Assembly (NCBI RefSeq): GCF_014655595.1 | Contig: NZ_BNBL01000003.1 | Span: 379,877-443,876, forward strand | Length of the DNA: 64,000 nucleotides | Reading direction: 5' to 3' | Source: Streptomyces griseocarneus | GTDB lineage: Bacteria; Actinomycetota; Actinomycetes; Streptomycetales; Streptomycetaceae | Shown here: piece by piece, positions 1 through 8,800 of the stretch | Layout of the letters: each line of letters opens with the position of its first letter | Numbering within the stretch: position 1 is the first letter of the stretch | Made by a program: the position numbers and the translations under genes | Notes under the pieces: generated by a model | Database searches by the model: none | Seen by the model: only the letters and a program-made list of their open reading frames with translations | What the model was told of the DNA's origin: nothing

Positions 1-2
1 GC

Positions 3-290
3 CCGACGTCCTTCGCCGAGGAGGCTGCGGCCTGGCGCAGGGCGTTCGCCAAGGGGCCCTCTCCGTGGACGCCCGAGGAGTACCAGCGGCAGTTCTATCC
101 GGACCGTGGCGAGAAGGACGTGGCACTGTCGGCCACCAGGGCTCTCGTCTTCGCCGAGCTCCTGGATGAGTTCGCAGCCCGGCACTACCCGGGCCGGCAG
201 TCGGGCCTCATTCACTACAGCGCATACGAGTTCGGCCAGTTCGTCCGCGAAGAATTCGGCCGCGAAATGCGCGACCACGTCGGCTTCTGA
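3..290 (+). CDS. 3' end of an unrecognised protein (partial)
   Basis: An open frame enters from the left edge and ends at TGA 288-290, giving the last 95 residues. The residues include two Trp-Thr/Pro-rich stretches and an acidic, amphipathic C-terminus ending DHVGF. I do not recognise the family. It ends 14 nt before the GTG of the glycosyltransferase on the same strand, so the two are probably one transcript. Codon choice here is less extreme in GC than most of the window. No function is assigned. Confidence 0.6.
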   Translation, partial: PTSFAEEAAAWRRAFAKGPSPWTPEEYQRQFYPDRGEKDVALSATRALVFAELLDEFAARHYPGRQSGLIHYSAYEFGQFVREEFGREMRDHVGF

Positions 291-304
291 CGGGAAGACA
301 GGCT

Positions 305-1801
305 GTGGAGAACAATCGCTACCGCATACTCGTCGTCTCCGACATCAGCGGTATGGGCGGGGGCGGAATCCCCGTTTTCAATCAGCACCTCACCGAGGCT
401 CTCGCCAAGCAGCATGACGTGACGCTGTTTACCGCGAAGCCCGATACCATGCCGCACGAGGGCGCTCGGATCGTCACAACGCCCGAGCGTCCCGGCAAGG
501 ATGTGGAATTTCGGGACTGGCTTGCTCAGCATGCCGCCCAGGATCCCCGGAGCCTCGGGCTGCCGGATCCCCAGCAGCGTCCGTTCGATCTGATCATCGG
601 CCACTCCCGATTCTCCGGCCCGGCCGCGACCGAATTGCGGGATCGCTGGTATCCGGACGCACGGGTCGCGCATTTTCTGCACACCAGCCCGGAGCGGCTC
701 CCGGAGGTCAAGCTCCCGAACGAACCGGAGAAGGCCAAGGAAAAGGCATTGCGGGATGCCACGGCCGAGCGCCAGGTGATGGAGCGGTCCGACGTGGTGG
801 TCGGCGTCGGGCCGCTGCTGACCACAGAGGCCGAGCGGCTGGCATCGACCGGGCGGCATGTGCCGAGTTCACATCAGTTGATACCAGGTGCGAAGATCGA
901 GGATCTCGTGCGGCACCGGCCCGAGGGCGGAAGACTCAACCTCCTCGTCATGGGCCGCACGGATGACGCGCTGAAGGGCGTCGACGACGCGCTGCGAGCG
1001 GTGAAACTGCTGAACGAGGAAGGCGTCGAGGTACACCTCACGATCCGTGGCGCGGACCCCGAGACCCTCGCCGATGCCGTGCGGGATGCGCACAGGTTGG
1101 GCGGTGCTCAAAACGTCACGGTCAAGCCCTTCACCGACAACGGCGACGAGCTGAAAAAGGACGTCATCGCCGCCGACGCCGTCATCATGCCGTCCAAGCA
1201 CGAGGGCTTCGGCCTGGTTGCCACGGAGGCGGCAGGCCACGGCATTCCCATCCTCGTCAACCAGGAGAGCGGTGCGGCCGAGTTCCTCGGGGACAAGAGC
1301 CGAATCGACCCCAAGATCGGCAAGCCGTGCATCGTCCCCGAGCCGACCGGCCCCGGTCAACGGCCCGGCGCATGGGCCAAGGCCATCAACGACCTGAAGG
1401 CCGACCTCCCCCAGCGTCGCGAGAACGCCAAGGAGCTCCGCGAGGCGCTGAAGGCCTACTCGTGGGACAACGCGGGGCAGTGCCTCGTCGAGGCTGCCAT
1501 GAAGACGACGCCGAAGACCCGGCTGGGGCAGGGCGGTCCCGTGGCGCAGCAGCGGCTCGCCACCGTTCAGGGGCCGGACGGAAAGCTGCTCGGCGGCGAG
1601 AACCGGGCCGGTGCGACACGGGCCGCGCCGCCCGGTCCTCAAACGGCCCTCGCCAGGGCGGCCAGTCTGACCTCTCCGGGTGTTCGTCCTCCGGCCCAGG
1701 CGGACGCGGCACGGCCCACCCGGCCTGGGCCCGCCCCCGCTCCCCGCCCGTTCCATCTGCCTCCGACCCAGCCGGGCCCGGGCAGGGGCCCCAGCCGCTG
1801 A
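305..1801 (+). CDS. GT-B glycosyltransferase (GT4-like)
   Basis: 498 aa, GTG start. It probably transfers a sugar from a nucleotide-sugar donor in the cytoplasm; donor and acceptor are unknown. The N-terminal half has the GT-B opening (VVSDISGMGGGGIPVFNQHL) with the glycine-rich loop at residues 17-22. The C-terminal half carries the E-x7-E donor-site motif (E300 and E308 in HEGFGLVATEA), typical of GT4 enzymes. The last ~90 residues are Pro/Ala/Arg-rich and probably disordered, with much higher GC than the first kilobase. Such glycosyltransferases are sometimes next to actinobacterial conflict genes, but nothing here proves that role. It is probably co-transcribed with the partial gene 14 nt upstream. 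Confidence 0.85.
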   Translation: MENNRYRILVVSDISGMGGGGIPVFNQHLTEALAKQHDVTLFTAKPDTMPHEGARIVTTPERPGKDVEFRDWLAQHAAQDPRSLGLPDPQQRPFDLIIGHSRFSGPAATELRDRWYPDARVAHFLHTSPERLPEVKLPNEPEKAKEKALRDATAERQVMERSDVVVGVGPLLTTEAERLASTGRHVPSSHQLIPGAKIEDLVRHRPEGGRLNLLVMGRTDDALKGVDDALRAVKLLNEEGVEVHLTIRGADPETLADAVRDAHRLGGAQNVTVKPFTDNGDELKKDVIAADAVIMPSKHEGFGLVATEAAGHGIPILVNQESGAAEFLGDKSRIDPKIGKPCIVPEPTGPGQRPGAWAKAINDLKADLPQRRENAKELREALKAYSWDNAGQCLVEAAMKTTPKTRLGQGGPVAQQRLATVQGPDGKLLGGENRAGATRAAPPGPQTALARAASLTSPGVRPPAQADAARPTRPGPAPAPRPFHLPPTQPGPGRGPSR

Positions 1802-1820
1802 CGTCCTGTCCCCGTCCATG

Positions 1821-1849
1821 CCCCGCCCCGCGAGCGTCCGTGGGCGGGG
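1821..1849 (+). terminator. Hairpin after the glycosyltransferase
   Basis: An 8-bp perfect stem (CCCCGCCC / GGGCGGGG) with a 13-nt loop, 20 nt past the stop codon. There is no T-run, which is usual for streptomycete hairpins, so this is a plausible but unproven terminator. Confidence 0.4.
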
Positions 1850-1867
1850 CTGGCGGAGACTGGTGGG

Positions 1868-2134
1868 GTGAGAAGTGAGAACACGCCCTTCGAGGGCGGG
1901 CCCATGGACGGGCGCGTGCTGCCCGTGCTGCTCGGGCATACGGGGTTGCCGCCGAAGGTCTACCGGATTCCCGTGCCGGCGGCGGAGGGCGGGGTGGCGC
2001 CCACCGTGCTCGTCTACCGGCGGGTGCAGGCGGGGGTCACGCGCCGGCTGGGGCTGCCCAGGGGGTGGAAGTACGTCTACGACCCGGAGGGGGAGCCGGA
2101 GCCGCGGATCAGGTGGCCGTGGTCGTCCCGCTGA
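1868..2134 (+). CDS. Small hypothetical protein
   Basis: 88 aa, GTG start; an internal ATG at 1904 is an alternative. The composition looks genuinely coding (LPVLLGHTGLPPKVYRIPVP, a basic middle and an aromatic C-terminus ending RWPWSSR). There is no signal peptide or membrane segment. I do not recognise the family. It stands 66 nt after the glycosyltransferase, beyond a hairpin, and 88 nt before a secreted coiled-coil gene, so it may have its own promoter. Confidence 0.6.
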   Translation: MRSENTPFEGGPMDGRVLPVLLGHTGLPPKVYRIPVPAAEGGVAPTVLVYRRVQAGVTRRLGLPRGWKYVYDPEGEPEPRIRWPWSSR

Positions 2135-2222
2135 CTCCACGCGGGTGACGCGCGGGGCCGACGGGGCGGCTCCGGGGCTTATCGGGCCTATTAGTCATAC
2201 CGGGCGTGGCACGATCGGCCTC

Positions 2223-2858
2223 ATGCCGTGCATCAGTCGTCTCGGTCGTGCCGTCTGCGCCGCCGCGCTCGCGGCGAGCACCGTGCTCGCCGTGCCCGCG
2301 CCGACGGCCGGCGCGGCGCCCGCCGCGCCGCCCGAGCAGCCGGTCAGCGCGCTGCTGACGCGCCTGCGGGCGCTGTACCGGCAGGCCGAGGAGGCCACCG
2401 ACAGCTACACGGCCACCGGGAAGAAGCTCAGGAAGCAGCGGGCCGAGGCCGAGCGGCTGACCAGGGAACTGGCCGACACGCGGCTGGCGCTGCAGGCCGG
2501 GCGGGACGCCGCGGGGCGGATCGCCCGTGAGCAGTACCGGGGCGCCCGCGGCTTCTCCCCCTATCTGGAGTTCCTGCTCGGCGCCGACCCGCGGCAGGCC
2601 GCGGAGCGCGGCCACGCGATCGCGCTCGCGGCCGAGCGCAGGGCGGGCACCGTCGAGCGGCTGCGGTCCGGCGAGCGGCGCGCCGCCGCCCTCGCCTCCC
2701 GGGCGCGCGACGCCCTCAACTCCCAGCAGACGCTCGCCACCGCGCACAAGCGGCAGCGCGACCGGGCGCGGCAGCAGCTCGGCGAGGTCGAGCGGCTGCT
2801 GGCCTCGGTGACCAGCGAGCAGCTCGCCGAGCTGCGCCGGCTCGAGCGGCGCGCGTAG
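2223..2858 (+). CDS. Secreted coiled-coil protein, NlpC/P60 N-domain-like
   Basis: 211 aa. The ATG is followed by a signal peptide (basic n-region, Ala/Leu core, cleavage probably after AGA near residue 30). Almost all of the remainder is charged heptad-like helix (residues ~45-110 and ~135-210) around a conserved loop containing ARGFSPYLEFLLGADP. This layout matches the N-terminal coiled-coil of streptomycete NlpC/P60 peptidoglycan hydrolases, but no catalytic domain follows before the TAG. It is therefore likely a stand-alone, perhaps regulatory, cell-envelope coiled coil, or a truncated hydrolase. Confidence 0.75.
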   Translation: MPCISRLGRAVCAAALAASTVLAVPAPTAGAAPAAPPEQPVSALLTRLRALYRQAEEATDSYTATGKKLRKQRAEAERLTRELADTRLALQAGRDAAGRIAREQYRGARGFSPYLEFLLGADPRQAAERGHAIALAAERRAGTVERLRSGERRAAALASRARDALNSQQTLATAHKRQRDRARQQLGEVERLLASVTSEQLAELRRLERRA

Positions 2859-2896
2859 CCCACCCCGCCGCCCCCGACCCTCAGCCGCCCCGGCCC

Positions 2897-4159
2897 TCAG
2901 CCCGCTGCCGCCACCGCCGTCGCCTCCGCCACGAACGCCTCCGCCTTCGCCGCGTCGAAGAAGTAGTCCTCGAAGTCCGCGGGGTCGTCGTAGCCGTTGG
3001 CGAAGCGGTCCGCCACGTGCTGCAGGCCGCCCGCCGCCGCGATCAGGCTGCGGACGTGCCGGGCCGGCGAGCCGAGCATGGCGTTGGTCCATCGTGTGAC
3101 GTGCCGGGCCGAGGCCCAGTACCGCTCGAAGGCCATCCGCATCCAGTCGGCGTCGAAGGGCTCGTCGCCGCGCTCGATGATCGAGGCGAGGTACGAGGCC
3201 GCGCACTTTGCGGCGGAGTTGGAGCCCTGGCCGGTGAGCGGGTCGTTGACGACGACGGCGTCGCCGACGCCCAGGGCCAGGCCGCCGGAGGGCAGCCGTC
3301 CGACGGGGTCGCGGACGGTCGGGGTGTAGCGCCCGGCCAGGGTGGCGTGGGCGTCGGTGAGCTCGACGGCGGTGGCGCGGCCGTACTCCCAGGGGGCGTA
3401 CCGCTCGAGCAGCTCCAGCGTGCGGGCCAGGTGCTCGCCGGGGCCGTCGACGTGCCGGAAGACGTCGAGGGGGCCGCCGGGCATCCCCTCCCAGAAGAGG
3501 ATGTCGGCGCGACCGGAGGTGGTGAGCGTGGGGATGACCCACAGCTCGCCGGCGCCGGGGACGAGGTTGCAGCGGGCCGCGTCGTACTCCGGGTGTTCGG
3601 CGCGGGGGCCCAGGCCGTGGACGTAGGCGAGCGCGAGGGAGCGCTGCGGGGTGTCGTACGGGGAACGGGCGGTGTCGCGGGGGAAGAGGGACACCAGCTC
3701 GCCCTTGCCCGCCGCGACCAGCACGAGGTCGTAGCGGTGCGCGAGGAAGTCCAGGTCCGAGACGGTCGCGCAGTGGATGACGAGCCGGCCGCCGCGTTCG
3801 GCGAAGGTGTCCAGCCAGCCGGCCATCTTCACTCGCTGGTCGACGGACTGGGCGGGCCCCTCGAGCCGGCCCACCCAGTCGATCAGCCGCTGCACGCCGG
3901 GCACCCCGGGCAGGGTCCCGGCGACGGACAGGCCGAGGCCCTCGACGCGCGGGGCGAGCGCCTCCCAGAAGTTGAGGCCCAGCTCGCGCTCGTAGCGCAG
4001 CGCCGTGCGGAACATGATCTGGGTGGACATCACGCGCCCGGTGCGGATCTCCTCCGGCGTGCGGTTCGACATCACGGTGACGTCGTAGCCCTTGGCCTGC
4101 AGGCCGAGGGCCAGCTGGAGCCCGGACTGGCCGGCTCCGACTATGAGGATCCGTCGCAC
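2897..4159 (-). CDS. StyA-like FAD monooxygenase (styrene/indole monooxygenase family)
   Basis: 420 aa. The GTG at 4159 is chosen over an upstream in-frame ATG (4213) because GGAGGGG sits 7 nt before it and the FAD fold starts at once. The dinucleotide-binding motif GAGQSG is at residues 8-13. The length and the late GVGDAVVVNDPLTGQGSNSA segment (second FAD contact) fit the styrene/indole monooxygenase family, which epoxidises aromatic alkenes using FADH2 from a separate reductase. No StyB-type reductase gene is visible in the window. It lies 25 nt behind the conservon GTPase gene on the same strand and should be the fifth cistron of that operon, a position often held by a cytochrome P450 in other conservons. 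The substrate is unknown. Confidence 0.85.
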   Translation of the reverse strand: MRRILIVGAGQSGLQLALGLQAKGYDVTVMSNRTPEEIRTGRVMSTQIMFRTALRYERELGLNFWEALAPRVEGLGLSVAGTLPGVPGVQRLIDWVGRLEGPAQSVDQRVKMAGWLDTFAERGGRLVIHCATVSDLDFLAHRYDLVLVAAGKGELVSLFPRDTARSPYDTPQRSLALAYVHGLGPRAEHPEYDAARCNLVPGAGELWVIPTLTTSGRADILFWEGMPGGPLDVFRHVDGPGEHLARTLELLERYAPWEYGRATAVELTDAHATLAGRYTPTVRDPVGRLPSGGLALGVGDAVVVNDPLTGQGSNSAAKCAASYLASIIERGDEPFDADWMRMAFERYWASARHVTRWTNAMLGSPARHVRSLIAAAGGLQHVADRFANGYDDPADFEDYFFDAAKAEAFVAEATAVAAAG

Positions 4160-4184
4160 GGTGGGTTCCCCTCCGATCGGGTGA

Positions 4185-4865
4185 CTACGCCGGGTTGACG
4201 CCGTGGCCGGCACGTACGGACGGGGCTCCCGGAAGGCCCGGTGAGACCTCGAGGGCCCGCCCGACGAGGGTCAGCAGCGTCTCGACGACGCTGATCCGCT
4301 GCCGGGCGTCCATGATCAGGACGGGGACGTCCGGGGCCAGCGCCAGCGCCTCGCGGACCGCCTCCGCCTCGTGGCGGGGCGTGCCCTCGAAGTGGTTGAC
4401 GGCGACGACGTACGGCAGGCCGCCGCTCTCGAAGTAGTCGAGGGCGGGGAAGCAGTCGGTCAGGCGGCGGGTGTCGACCATCACGACCGCGCCGATGGCC
4501 CCGCGCACCAGGTCGTCCCACATGAACCAGAACCGCTTCTGGCCGGGCGTGCCGAAGAGGTAGAGCACCAGGTCGGCCTCGAGGGTGATCCGCCCGAAGT
4601 CCATGGCGACCGTGGTCGTGGACTTGCCCGGGACCTCGGCCGGGTCGTCGACGCCCTCGCCGGCCGACGTCATGACGGCTTCGGTCCGCAGCGGGGTGAT
4701 CTCGGAGACCGATCCGACGAAGGTGGTCTTGCCGACGCCGAAGCCGCCCGCGATGACGATCTTCGTGGCGGCGGGGGCGCGGGAGAGGTCCGTCTGCCAG
4801 CTCGCGGCCCCCTCCTCCTCCCCCGCCGACGCGTGGGGGGACGTGTCAGAGTCTGCGTAGTCCAC
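4185..4865 (-). CDS. cvnD: Conservon Ras-like GTPase CvnD
   Basis: 226 aa with a short acidic N-terminal extension. It has a Walker A motif (GGFGVGKTTF, ~residues 40-49), a G3 region (LYLFGTPGQKRF) and a G4-like NHFEG in place of NKxD, as is usual for CvnD. These small GTPases sit at the membrane with the roadblock and DUF742 proteins and relay signals from the CvnA kinase-like sensor. The start overlaps the end of cvnC by 20 nt, which indicates translational coupling. Confidence 0.93.
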   Translation of the reverse strand: MDYADSDTSPHASAGEEEGAASWQTDLSRAPAATKIVIAGGFGVGKTTFVGSVSEITPLRTEAVMTSAGEGVDDPAEVPGKSTTTVAMDFGRITLEADLVLYLFGTPGQKRFWFMWDDLVRGAIGAVVMVDTRRLTDCFPALDYFESGGLPYVVAVNHFEGTPRHEAEAVREALALAPDVPVLIMDARQRISVVETLLTLVGRALEVSPGLPGAPSVRAGHGVNPA

Positions 4866-5313
4866 TGAGCACCCTTTCCAGCAGCGCGCGGTCCGGCCGG
4901 CCGGGGGTGTGGCCGGAGCCGTAGACGCGGATCCTTCCCTGGTCGGCCAGGTCGCCGATCAGCACCCGTACGACGCCCAGCGGCATCTTCAGCAGCGCGG
5001 CCACCTCGGCGACCGAGCGCAGCCGTCGGCACAGCCCGACGATGGCGCGGGCCTCGGGCAGGACCCGGGAGGCCAGCCCGCCGGGCCCCGGCGCGTCCGG
5101 CCCGGGCTCCGCGCCCGGCGACGCGGCCGGGGCGCCCACGAAGGTCTCGACGAGCAGCACGTGGCCGAAGCGGGTCCGCCCGCCGGTGAGCGAGTACGGG
5201 CGGACGCGCGCGCTCCTGCGGATCGCCGGCCCGCCGCCCTGCCGCGGGACGGCGGCCCTGGCCCGCGCGGGCACGCGCCGGGGCGCGGGCGGGGCGGCCG
5301 CGGCCGTGGTCAT
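4846..5313 (-). CDS. cvnC: Conservon DUF742 protein CvnC
   Basis: 155 aa, ATG at 5313 overlapping the cvnB stop (ATGA). After an Ala/Pro/Arg-rich N-terminus, the DUF742 core is recognisable: RVRPYSLTGGRTR near residue 40, a central LCRRLRSVAEVAALLKMPLG winged-helix-like stretch and a C-terminal LIGDLADQGRIRVY. DUF742 proteins are the third component of conservons and bind CvnB and CvnA. The open frame continues upstream without a start that fits the family. Confidence 0.92.
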   Translation of the reverse strand: MTTAAAAPPAPRRVPARARAAVPRQGGGPAIRRSARVRPYSLTGGRTRFGHVLLVETFVGAPAASPGAEPGPDAPGPGGLASRVLPEARAIVGLCRRLRSVAEVAALLKMPLGVVRVLIGDLADQGRIRVYGSGHTPGRPDRALLERVLSGLRRL

Positions 5314-5837
5314 CCGACGGCCTCCACCGACTGCCGCAGCTCCCGGCGGAGTTCGGGGGTCAGGACGTGTCCGGCCCGGCCCACGAAGAGCGCCATGTGG
5401 TAGGCGACGACGCCCATGTCGCAGTCGGGGGCCGTGCGGACGCCGAGCAGCGAGCCGTCGCTGATCGTCATGACGAACAGTCCGCCGCCGTCCATCGCGA
5501 CCATGGTCTGCTTGACGGCTCCGCCGTCCATCAGGGACGCCGCGCCCGTGGTCAGGCTGCCCAGGCCGGCGACGATGGTGGCGAGGTCGGCCGTGGAACC
5601 GCGCGGGCCGGCCGGGGCCCCGGGGGGCGGTGGCGGGGCCGGGTGTTCCGCGGTGGAGGAGAGCAGCAGCAGGCCGTCGGAGGAGACCACGGCGACGGAC
5701 AGCACGCCCGGCACCTCCTCGACCAGGTCCGACAGCAGCCAGCGCAGATTGCGCGCCTCGTCGCTCAACCCGAAGACAGTGACGCCAGTGGTGCGCGTGG
5801 GGGTTACTGGCGTCGCCCCCTGGGAATATGCAGTCAA
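5310..5837 (-). CDS. cvnB: Conservon roadblock/LC7 protein CvnB
   Basis: 175 aa. The start is a TTG at 5837 supported by a GAGGAGG site 7 nt upstream and by a TTGA overlap with the end of cvnA. The roadblock fold is seen in LSDEARNLRWLLSDLVEEVP, then VAVVSSDGLLLLSS, then a Gly/Pro loop and a LATIVAGLGSLTTGAASLM helix. Roadblock proteins act as dimeric partners or activators of the small GTPase (here CvnD). The gene sits in canonical conservon order A-B-C-D. Confidence 0.93.
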   Translation of the reverse strand: MTAYSQGATPVTPTRTTGVTVFGLSDEARNLRWLLSDLVEEVPGVLSVAVVSSDGLLLLSSTAEHPAPPPPPGAPAGPRGSTADLATIVAGLGSLTTGAASLMDGGAVKQTMVAMDGGGLFVMTISDGSLLGVRTAPDCDMGVVAYHMALFVGRAGHVLTPELRRELRQSVEAVG

Positions 5838-8800
5838 CCGCGTGCCTCCTCGACAGTGCCGCCCTCGTCCGGCGCCCCCGCTCGGTTTCGATCAGTACCA
5901 CGATCACGCTCCGCCAGCTCCGCCAACTCCGCCTCGGAGTCCCGGCGTCCGTCCCGCGCGCCCTGCTGGAAGCCGGCGAGCTTGCGCCGCAGCGCCTCGG
6001 CGTCCACGCCCTGCCGCACGCTCAGCGGCACGGGCGTGCGAGCCACGACCCTGGGCGTGCGCTTGGGCAGCGCCGGGCCCGTGCCGTGGCCGGGCCCCGC
6101 CTCGCCGGCCCCGTCCGGGGCGGGCTCGGGGCGGGGCTGGGGGCGCAGCGGCTCGGGGCGCGGGGCCTGGGCGTACGACGGCTGCGCGTAGGGCGTCTGG
6201 GCGTGGGAGCCCGGCGCGTGCCTGGGCTGCGCACGCGGGGTGCGCGCCGGTGCCTGCGCCGGTGCCTGCGCCGACGTCCGCTCCGGCTGCGGCGCCCGGG
6301 CGTACGGGGACGGCTGGGGCGTCCGGGCGTACGACGCCGGGTGCGTCCCCTGCCCGTGCGTCCCCCCGGCTGCCCCGGCCGCCCCGGCCTCCACGGGTCC
6401 CGGGGCGTACTGCCCGAACTCCCCGTAGGACTCGTAGGAGTCGTAGGAGTCGTACGACTCGTAGGGTTCGTGCGGCTCGTGCGGCTCGTGCGGCTTGTTC
6501 GGCTCGTGCGTCACATGCGATGCGCGCGACGCGTGCGGCCGGGGCGTGGCCTGGGGTGGCACCCCCGGGCGGGCGTGGCGCCCGGGGGCGGGGCCGTCGT
6601 CCGTCAGGGGCTGCCCGGCCGCCGGGCCCGGCATCTGCCAGGCCGGGCCGGGGATTCGCCGCACGGTGGTGAGCTGGATGGTCTGTTCGTCCTGCTCGAC
6701 CCAGGGCCCGGAGCGCCGCTGGCCCGGCAGGACGGGGTGCTGCGGGCGGCCGGGGAGCGCATGGGAGTTGGCCTCGGCGACCGCGCCCGGCAGGTCGGCG
6801 TGCGGCATGGTCCGCGCGCTGCCCGGTACCGGCGGTGCGGTGGCCGGGTCGCTGACGGCCGGGGGCTCGGCGGGCAGCAGGTGGCCGGGCAGGACGACGA
6901 CGGCTGTGATGCCGCCGGGCCGCTGCTCCCGCAGCTGCACCCGGACGCCGTGCCGGGCGGCGAGCCGCGCGACCATGTACAGGCCGAGCCCCATGACGGG
7001 CTCCTCCTGCTCGCCGTGGCCGGGCCGCCTCAGGTCCGGGTCGGCCTCCGCCAGCAGGGCGTTGAGCTCGCCCAGCCGCTCGGGGGCCATGCCGATGCCC
7101 TCGTCCTGGACGGAGAGCATGACCTCGCCGTTCTCCAGCAGCCAGCCGCAGACCTGCACCTGTACGTCCGGCGGGGAGAAGGCCGTGGCGTTCTCCAGCA
7201 GCTCGGCCACCAGGTGGCTGACGTCGTCGGCGGCGAAGCCGGCGACCTGCGCCCGGGCCGGGAGGGAGTGGATGCGCACGCGTTCGTAGCGCTCGATCTC
7301 GCTGACGCCGGCCCGCAGGACGTCCAGCAGCGGGACGGCCCCGGCGTGCCCGCAGCTCTGCTCGGCGCCGGCGAGGACGAGGAGGTTCTCGTTGAAGCGA
7401 CGCATCCGGGTGGCGAGGTGGTCGAGCTTGAAGAGGACCTCCAGGCGGTCGGGGTCCGCCTCGTGGGCCTCCATGGACTCGATGACGGTCAGCTGCCGCT
7501 CGACGAGGCCCAGCGTGCGCCGCGAGAGGCTGACGAAGGTGGAGTGCACCCGGCCGGACAGCCCGGCCATCCGCTCGTCGAGCTCCTGGAACCGGCCGCG
7601 CAGCGCGTCGCGTTCGTCCGCGAGGTCCTGCCGGGCCACGTCCAGGCGGTTGCGCTCGCCCTCGAGGAGGGCGATGCGCTCGCGCATGCGCACGACCGTG
7701 CCGTGCAGGACGTTGACGGAGCGGGCGATCTCGGCGAATTCGTCGTCGCGGCCCCGGAAGGCGACCGGTTCCTTGGTGACGGGGTCGGCGCACACCCGCC
7801 GGGCGCCGGCCCGCAGGGCGGCGAGCGGGCGGGTGACGGAGCGGGCGGACTGGACGCAGGTGCCGAGCACGAGGAGGAAGCAGAGCGCGGCGAGGGTGCC
7901 GCGCACCTCCAGGGCCGTCGCGTCGTGGTCGCGCAGGGCGGCCAGGCGGGCCATCTGCTCCGTGGCGAGGCCGGATTCGAGGTCGCGCAGGTGGTCGAGG
8001 CGGGTGGTGAGCGCGGCCCGCACGGGACCGGGCCGCTCGATCTCCGCGGCGGCGACCTGCGGCTTGGCGGCGAGCCGGTCCAGCCGGGCCTGGGCGTCGG
8101 CGACCTGCGCCCCGGTGACCGTACGGGCGTACTCGGCGCGCAGCGCGGCGGGGGCGAGCAGGCGGAACTCCTCGAGCGCGGCCCGCTCCCGCAGGGCCGC
8201 CCCCTGGGCGAGGGCGGTCAGCTGCGGCTGCGTGCTGCGGGCGGCGAGCGCGGCCAGGAGCAGGCCGCGGCCGGCCGAGGCCTCCTCGACGGCGCGGCCG
8301 AGCGCGGGCAGGGCCGTCGCCTCGTCGGACCGGGCGCGCGAGGGCAGCCGGTGGGCGAGGGAGGCGGCCGTGGCGTGGAGGGCCTGGACGGTGGCGGTGT
8401 AGGCGGTGAAGACCGTCCGGGCGTCGGCGGTGCCGGCCAGGGCGCGGCGGCGCACCTCGGGCAGCGTGTCGAGCCGGCGCTGCAGGGAGAGCGGCGCGGT
8501 GGTGCGGAGCTCCTCGATCTGGCGGTCGACGCGGGCGCGCCGGTCCTCGGACACGCCGACGGGCTCGGGCACGCCGCCGCGCCCGGCGGCCGCGTACTCG
8601 GTCATGGCGTCGCGCTCGTCGGCCAGGGAGTGGGCGAGCGCGACGGCACCGCTGCCGGTCGTGGCGAGGGCGGCCAGGCGGCGGGAGTCGCCGAGGTCGC
8701 GTATGGCGTCGGAGATGCCGAACGCGCCCGCGCCCAGGGCCGTCAGGGAGACGACGGCGACGGAGGCGATGAGTCGGTTGCGTACGCGGGCGGTGCGCTC

